Source: an uncultured cyanobacterium (GTDB lineage: Bacteria > Cyanobacteriota > Vampirovibrionia > Gastranaerophilales > Gastranaerophilaceae). From it: 8,687 nucleotides of DNA. The stretch lies in assembly GCA_945836835.1 (NCBI GenBank), contig CAMAML010000035.1:1-8687 (forward strand), given 5' to 3'. The translations under genes were made by a program, and so were the position numbers. The notes under the pieces are model-generated. The model was not told the origin of the DNA and searched no databases. It worked only from the letters and a program-made list of their open reading frames with translations. Positions 5,303 to 8,687 of the stretch are shown in pieces (position 1 is the stretch's first letter; every line of letters begins with the position of its first letter).

Positions 5303-6214
5303 ATGAAGAGAGTTATTTTTACATTATTGGCATCAGTATTATTGCTTAATGCGGGGGATACGGCGTTTGCGGGAATTTTTCCTGCAAAAAAATCCGACAT
5401 CAAGCACGCAAAAATAGAGAAAAACAGTTACAAAGAAATAGAGCAACTGCTCACAACTCAAGAAAAGTTTGCACAAAAATACGACCTTGAGGGGATTAAA
5501 ACCGTTTACGGAAAAGAGTTTGTGAACAATGACGGGTTTAAGTGGGATGTTTATTTCAGCATGATAGAAGATACTTGGAAAAACTATCCCGATATTACTT
5601 ACACGACCCAAATCAACAAAATTGACACGGACGGCGAGTATGCGGTCGTGTTGACAAGCGAAAAAGCGGTTGCGACAACCTCAAGCGAATTTCCGGTCGG
5701 GGAAGTGTTCGGGGAGTTAAATTCCACCTCGGAATGCATTTATTATTTGAGAAAAATCGGGGAAGAATGGAAAATCACGGGCGAACAGGTTCTGAAGGAG
5801 CTTTCCTCGTTAAAATTCGGGGACGCAAGGTATGTAAAGATGACGTTTGATGCCCCGAAAATGGTGGGAGCGGGCGAAACTTACACCTCGACGATAAAAG
5901 TACACGTGCCGAGCAACAGCATTGTAATCGGGGCGTTAAGCCAAGAAAAAATAGTGAACCCTATCGGAGAACCTGACGAAAAATTCAGGCCGTTTTCGGA
6001 CGATCAGACTCTCACGAGGATATTTACGGCAAACACGGATAACGTTAACGAATATAACGTCGCCTCAGTTGCCTTGACGGAAGCCGAGCCGACAAAAGAC
6101 GGGAACATAAAAGTTTATATGAGCGGTTTGGCGTTTGTCATGACACGGGTTAACGTCGTTCCGACGAACAATTTTGCAAAAGTTAAGGAGAAAGATGAAC
6201 AGGAAAGTAACTAA
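5303..6214 (+). CDS. Exported NTF2-like protein of unknown function
   Basis: This 303-residue protein begins with a Sec signal peptide (MKRV, hydrophobic core, AFA|G at 23). Residues 42-166 have the shape of an NTF2/SnoaL-like cone: two helices (EIEQLLTTQEKFAQKYDLEGI), a Y-G-x-x-F segment, then strands including YAVVLTSEKAV and a closing YYLRKIGEEWKITG. This fold often binds small ligands or peptidoglycan-related partners, but no pocket residues identify a substrate. Residues 168-290 look like a second, beta-rich domain. The ATG at 5303 was chosen because it starts a normal signal peptide and sits right after the -10 box; the ATG at 5267 overlaps the -35 and would not be transcribed. The gene overlaps lspA by 20 nt. 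Confidence 0.8.
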   Translation: MKRVIFTLLASVLLLNAGDTAFAGIFPAKKSDIKHAKIEKNSYKEIEQLLTTQEKFAQKYDLEGIKTVYGKEFVNNDGFKWDVYFSMIEDTWKNYPDITYTTQINKIDTDGEYAVVLTSEKAVATTSSEFPVGEVFGELNSTSECIYYLRKIGEEWKITGEQVLKELSSLKFGDARYVKMTFDAPKMVGAGETYTSTIKVHVPSNSIVIGALSQEKIVNPIGEPDEKFRPFSDDQTLTRIFTANTDNVNEYNVASVALTEAEPTKDGNIKVYMSGLAFVMTRVNVVPTNNFAKVKEKDEQESN

Positions 6215-6659
6215 TTTTTTATATCTTTGCGTATGCTACGTGTTTTTTCTTATTGCGGATTTGTATTTGACAAAGTTGCTTTATAAAAGCATATCAAACG
6301 GGTTTACGTTCTCAAATAAGTTGATTGAGTTAACTTTTGTCAAAAACACGGGTGCCGCTTTTAACATATTATCCAACGGAAGGGAATTTCTTATAATATT
6401 CTCGATAGTGGTTTTGACCCTGATTTTTATGTACACGCTAAGAAACCTCAAGTCACTTTGGATGAAGGAAATATTCTTTATCTCACTTCTTTGTGCGGGG
6501 ATTTCGGGGAACGTACACGAAAGAATTGTGCTGGGGTATGTGAGAGATTTTTTTCAGCTGAAATTCGTTAATTTTCCCGTGTTTAACCTCTCGGATATTT
6601 TTATAAACATCGGCGTAATCGCCTTAATTGTACTTATTCTACTAAAAAAGACAAAATAA
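6195..6659 (+). CDS. lspA: Lipoprotein signal peptidase (signal peptidase II)
   Basis: This 154-residue inner-membrane aspartyl protease would cleave the signal peptide of prolipoproteins before the lipid-modified Cys. There are four hydrophobic helices. Conserved elements are IADLYLTK (Asp22, Lys27), NTGAAFNIL (51-59), GNVHER (105-110), YVRDF with Asp118, and FNLSD with Asp134. Asp118 and Asp134 correspond to the catalytic pair of the Pseudomonas enzyme. The oddity is Glu109, where the family motif GN-x-x-DR has Asp, and Ser133 replaces the usual Ala before the second catalytic Asp. The start was chosen for TAAGGAG at 6184-6190; the ATG at 6174 has no such site. The gene overlaps the upstream gene by 20 nt and abuts the rluD-like gene. 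Confidence 0.92.
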   Translation: MNRKVTNFLYLCVCYVFFLIADLYLTKLLYKSISNGFTFSNKLIELTFVKNTGAAFNILSNGREFLIIFSIVVLTLIFMYTLRNLKSLWMKEIFFISLLCAGISGNVHERIVLGYVRDFFQLKFVNFPVFNLSDIFINIGVIALIVLILLKKTK

Positions 6660-7592
6660 ATGATTTATATTGCGGACGAAAACGATGAAGGAAAACGACT
6701 TGATTACTGCTTAACGGAGGTAATCCCAAGCGGAGTGGACAATAACGAGGGGATTTCCCGCTCAAAAATTCAAAAACTCATAAAAGACGGCGGGGTAAAA
6801 GTTAACGGGGAAAGTAAAAAACCGTCTTATATTTTGAGGGAAAACGACGAGATTTCGGCGGAGGATTTTATAGCAGAAGAGGCAAAAATTTTGCCCGAAA
6901 ATATCCCGATTGAAATTGTTTACGAAGATGAGAACATGCTTGTTGTGAACAAGCCTTCGGGCATGCTGACACACCCGACGACAATCGAAAAATCGGGGAC
7001 ACTCGTCAACGCTCTTTTGTTTAAATTCGGGGAAAATCTTTCCAACCTTAACGGTGAATTTCGCCGCGGGATTTTGCACAGGCTTGACAGAAACACGTCG
7101 GGGTTGTTGCTGGTCGCAAAAAATAATCAGGCACACGAGTTTTTGGCGGAGCAGATTAAAAATCATACCATTTTAAAAAAATACAGGGCGATTGTTAAAG
7201 GTGTTTGGGACAAAGACGAGGAAGTTTTGGATTTTCCGATTGGAAGAAACCCGAGGCAACCGCACAAAATGGCGGTCCTGCCCGACGGGAAACCGAGCAG
7301 GACGGAGGTTAAAGTTGTAAGAAGGTTCAAAGAGGCGACTGCCGTCGAGTTAAACCTTATCACGGGGCGAACGCACCAAATAAGGGTTCATACGAGTTAC
7401 AAGCACCACCCCGTATACAATGACACTCTGTACGGCGCGGGCAAGGGAAAAGTCAACACGCAGGAACAGGTTTTGCAGTCTTTTTATTTACGCTTTACAA
7501 AACCGTTTTCGGATGAGATAATAGAAGTAGCCATTCCGGCGGATGAAAAATATGTGAAAGTCTTTAGATATTTAGAGGAGAAAGAAAAATGA
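6660..7592 (+). CDS. rluD: RluA/RluD-family rRNA pseudouridine synthase
   Basis: This 310-residue enzyme would isomerise uridine to pseudouridine in 23S rRNA. An N-terminal S4 RNA-binding domain (about 13-65, with SRSKIQKLIKDGGVKVNG) is followed by the catalytic domain: LVVNKPSGMLTHP (94-106), HRLDRNTSGLLL (140-151) with catalytic Asp143, and GRTHQIRVH (226-234). The length is typical. The ATG begins at the base after the lspA stop (TAAATG), and no ribosome-binding site is visible, so translation is probably coupled. An lspA followed by an rluD-type gene is the same order as lspA-ylyB of Bacillus subtilis. Family membership is firm; the exact target positions (RluD, RluC or RluA type) are an inference. 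Confidence 0.92.
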   Translation: MIYIADENDEGKRLDYCLTEVIPSGVDNNEGISRSKIQKLIKDGGVKVNGESKKPSYILRENDEISAEDFIAEEAKILPENIPIEIVYEDENMLVVNKPSGMLTHPTTIEKSGTLVNALLFKFGENLSNLNGEFRRGILHRLDRNTSGLLLVAKNNQAHEFLAEQIKNHTILKKYRAIVKGVWDKDEEVLDFPIGRNPRQPHKMAVLPDGKPSRTEVKVVRRFKEATAVELNLITGRTHQIRVHTSYKHHPVYNDTLYGAGKGKVNTQEQVLQSFYLRFTKPFSDEIIEVAIPADEKYVKVFRYLEEKEK

Positions 7593-7969
7593 AATTAATA
7601 ATACAGATAATGGCGTTTTTAGCGATTTTTTTAGGAATTTACCTGATGATTTTAAACGGCGGGGACGCCGTTACGGTAAACGTTATGCCGCCGAGGTTTG
7701 ACGATATTACGGGAGAACTGTACCATACAACAAAGACGATGAGTGTTGCGTTTTACACTCTTGCGATGATGCTTGCGGGACTTTTTGCGGGAATTTGTCT
7801 TGCTATTCCGTTTTACCTTGCACAGCTCGAGCAGGTTTTCGTCTACAAAAGAGAGCTTGAAAGAAGTTCTATCAAAAAAGATGATAGTGTTTCTCAGGTA
7901 AAAGTTTTGCAGGCAAAAGTTGATGTGCTTGAAAAAGCACTCAAAGAGGCACTGAAAAACCAATATTAA
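7589..7969 (+). CDS. LapA-like membrane protein with coiled coil
   Basis: This 126-residue protein has two hydrophobic helices (residues 3-23 and 52-78) and a cytoplasmic-looking helical tail (82-124) with heptad-like VSQVKVLQAKVDVLEKALKEAL. The arrangement is that of LapA/DUF1049 proteins, small inner-membrane proteins linked in other bacteria to lipopolysaccharide control, but sequence motifs are too weak for a firm name. The ATG overlaps the rluD stop (ATGA), with GAGGAG at 7575-7580 8 nt upstream. It lies in the same operon as lspA and bcp. Coupling to envelope proteostasis is possible but not shown. Confidence 0.75.
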   Translation: MKLIIQIMAFLAIFLGIYLMILNGGDAVTVNVMPPRFDDITGELYHTTKTMSVAFYTLAMMLAGLFAGICLAIPFYLAQLEQVFVYKRELERSSIKKDDSVSQVKVLQAKVDVLEKALKEALKNQY

Positions 7970-7991
7970 CAAAGTTTTAAGGAGTAAAATT

Positions 7992-8441
7992 ATGACAGAC
8001 ACAAAATTTGCGGGGATTGACGCCGACGGAAACGAAAAAGAATATTCGATTAACGATTTCAAAGGCAAAAAGACTGTTTTGTACTTTTACCCGAAAGATA
8101 ACACCTCCGGGTGTACCCAAGAGGCGTGCGACTTTCGGGACAATATGAACAGGGTCACTAAATCCGCAAACGTTGTCGGCGTAAGCCCCGACAGCATAAA
8201 AAGCCACAAATCTTTCAAAGAAAAACAGGGGCTGAATTTCCCGCTGATTAGTGATCCTGAACACATTCTTGCCGAAAAATTCGGGGTTTGGAAAGAAAAA
8301 TCAATGTACGGCAGGAAGTATATGGGGATTGAACGTTCGACATTTGTCCTTGACGAAAACGGCAACATTGAAAAAGAATGGCGTAAAGTCAAGGTAAAAG
8401 GACACGTCGACGAAGTTATCGACTACCTGAGCGGTGAATAG
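7992..8441 (+). CDS. bcp: Thioredoxin-dependent peroxiredoxin, Bcp/PrxQ type
   Basis: This 149-residue thiol peroxidase would reduce hydrogen peroxide and organic hydroperoxides in the cytoplasm, using thioredoxin. The signature YFYPKDNTSGCTQEACDFRD (31-50) contains the peroxidatic Cys41 and the resolving Cys46 five residues later, the arrangement of PrxQ enzymes with an intramolecular disulfide. Thr38 and Arg114 (GIERSTF) complete the active site. Length is normal for the family. TAAGGAG at 7978-7984 lies 7 nt before the ATG, and the gene begins 22 nt after the LapA-like gene, so it is probably the last gene of the operon. No clear hairpin follows before the convergent tsaC-like gene. Confidence 0.95.
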   Translation: MTDTKFAGIDADGNEKEYSINDFKGKKTVLYFYPKDNTSGCTQEACDFRDNMNRVTKSANVVGVSPDSIKSHKSFKEKQGLNFPLISDPEHILAEKFGVWKEKSMYGRKYMGIERSTFVLDENGNIEKEWRKVKVKGHVDEVIDYLSGE

Positions 8442-8462
8442 GAAACGACCACAAAGAAAACT

Positions 8463-8687
8463 CTACAAATCCAGCTTGACTGCACCCTGCCTGAAAACTT
8501 TCGGGCTATCGCCGAATACTCCGACAACGGTCGACTCCAAGCCTTTTGCAAAGTTGCCGTAATCAGGGATTACAAGATCAACAAGGTTGCCCATATTCTC
8601 AAGCGCCTGCTCATAAGTCTTTGCTGACGGTTGATGAGATAAATTCGCACTCGTTGTTGCAAGGACATGCCCCGTTGCAACCTCGCA
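8463..8687 (-). CDS. tsaC: Threonylcarbamoyl-AMP synthase, C-terminal part (truncated)
   Basis: The minus strand is open from the window edge at 8687 to the TAG at 8465-8463, giving the last 74 residues. TTSANLS (visible residues 11-17), GLESTVVGV (49-57) and FRQGAVKLDL (65-74) are hallmarks of the YrdC/TsaC/Sua5 fold, which makes threonylcarbamoyl-AMP from threonine, bicarbonate and ATP for the t6A modification of ANN-decoding tRNAs. The protein ends right after the YrdC domain, so it is the short TsaC form without the extra Sua5 domain. The start lies beyond the window. It is convergent with bcp, with a 21-nt gap and no obvious terminator hairpin. Confidence 0.88.
   Translation of the reverse strand, partial: CEVATGHVLATTSANLSHQPSAKTYEQALENMGNLVDLVIPDYGNFAKGLESTVVGVFGDSPKVFRQGAVKLDL

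Noticed and set aside
7652..8068. Minus-strand open frame of 138 codons
   Set aside because: It spans the junction of two well-supported plus-strand genes (LapA-like and bcp) and has no family features.
8442..8462. Terminator between bcp and the tsaC-like gene
   Set aside because: No inverted repeat or T-run is visible in the 21-nt gap.

Overview
The window is low-GC bacterial chromosome with dense coding and short gaps. It most likely comes from an uncultured gut member of the Melainabacteria/Gastranaerophilales (non-photosynthetic relatives of Cyanobacteria). The clues are the prepilin-type protein with the core FTLAEVLVTLGIIG and a C-terminus ending WKIPDDYPW, several lineage-specific-looking proteins without clear families, and a short N-terminal F-x-G-like motif in three neighbouring proteins. 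This assignment rests on remembered family style and was not confirmed by any search.

Layout. (1) Positions 1-139 are an AT-rich intergenic region with a promoter, a dyad in its spacer, and an inverted repeat whose arms lie at 1-11 and 128-138. (2) 149-919 (+) encodes a type IV pilin-like protein with an unusually long leader containing two FTLAE motifs. (3) 949-976 is a convergent hairpin terminator. (4) 960-1274 (-) is a small unknown helical protein with its own promoter at 1311-1339. (5) 1391-2554 (+) encodes an exported protein with a VirB10/TrbI-like segment, a glycine-rich hydrophobic duplication and a basic tail. Its ATG lies only 7 nt after a perfect TATAAT, so its mRNA is probably leaderless. 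(6) 2674-5252 (+) is a three-gene cluster: two paralogous small membrane proteins and, by an ATGA overlap, a 501-residue glycoside-hydrolase-13-like protein with an altered active site. (7) 5303-8441 (+) is a tight operon behind a near-consensus promoter (TTGATA, 17 nt, TATAAT). Its genes are an exported NTF2-like protein (also apparently leaderless), lspA, an RluD-type pseudouridine synthase, a LapA-like membrane coiled-coil protein, and a Bcp/PrxQ peroxiredoxin. (8) 8463-8687 (-) is the C-terminal 74 codons of a TsaC/YrdC-type threonylcarbamoyl-AMP synthase, cut by the window edge and convergent with bcp.

The right half is mostly housekeeping: lipoprotein signal peptidase, rRNA modification, peroxide defence and tRNA t6A synthesis. 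The left half is envelope or surface biology that is poorly described. The most interesting points are the pilin leader and its flanking inverted repeat, the paralogous-membrane-protein plus GH13-like cluster, the pair of leaderless secreted-protein genes, and an LspA in which a conserved Asp is replaced by Glu. No RNA genes, CRISPR arrays, insertion sequences or phage genes were seen. No stretch longer than 300 nt lacks a gene.
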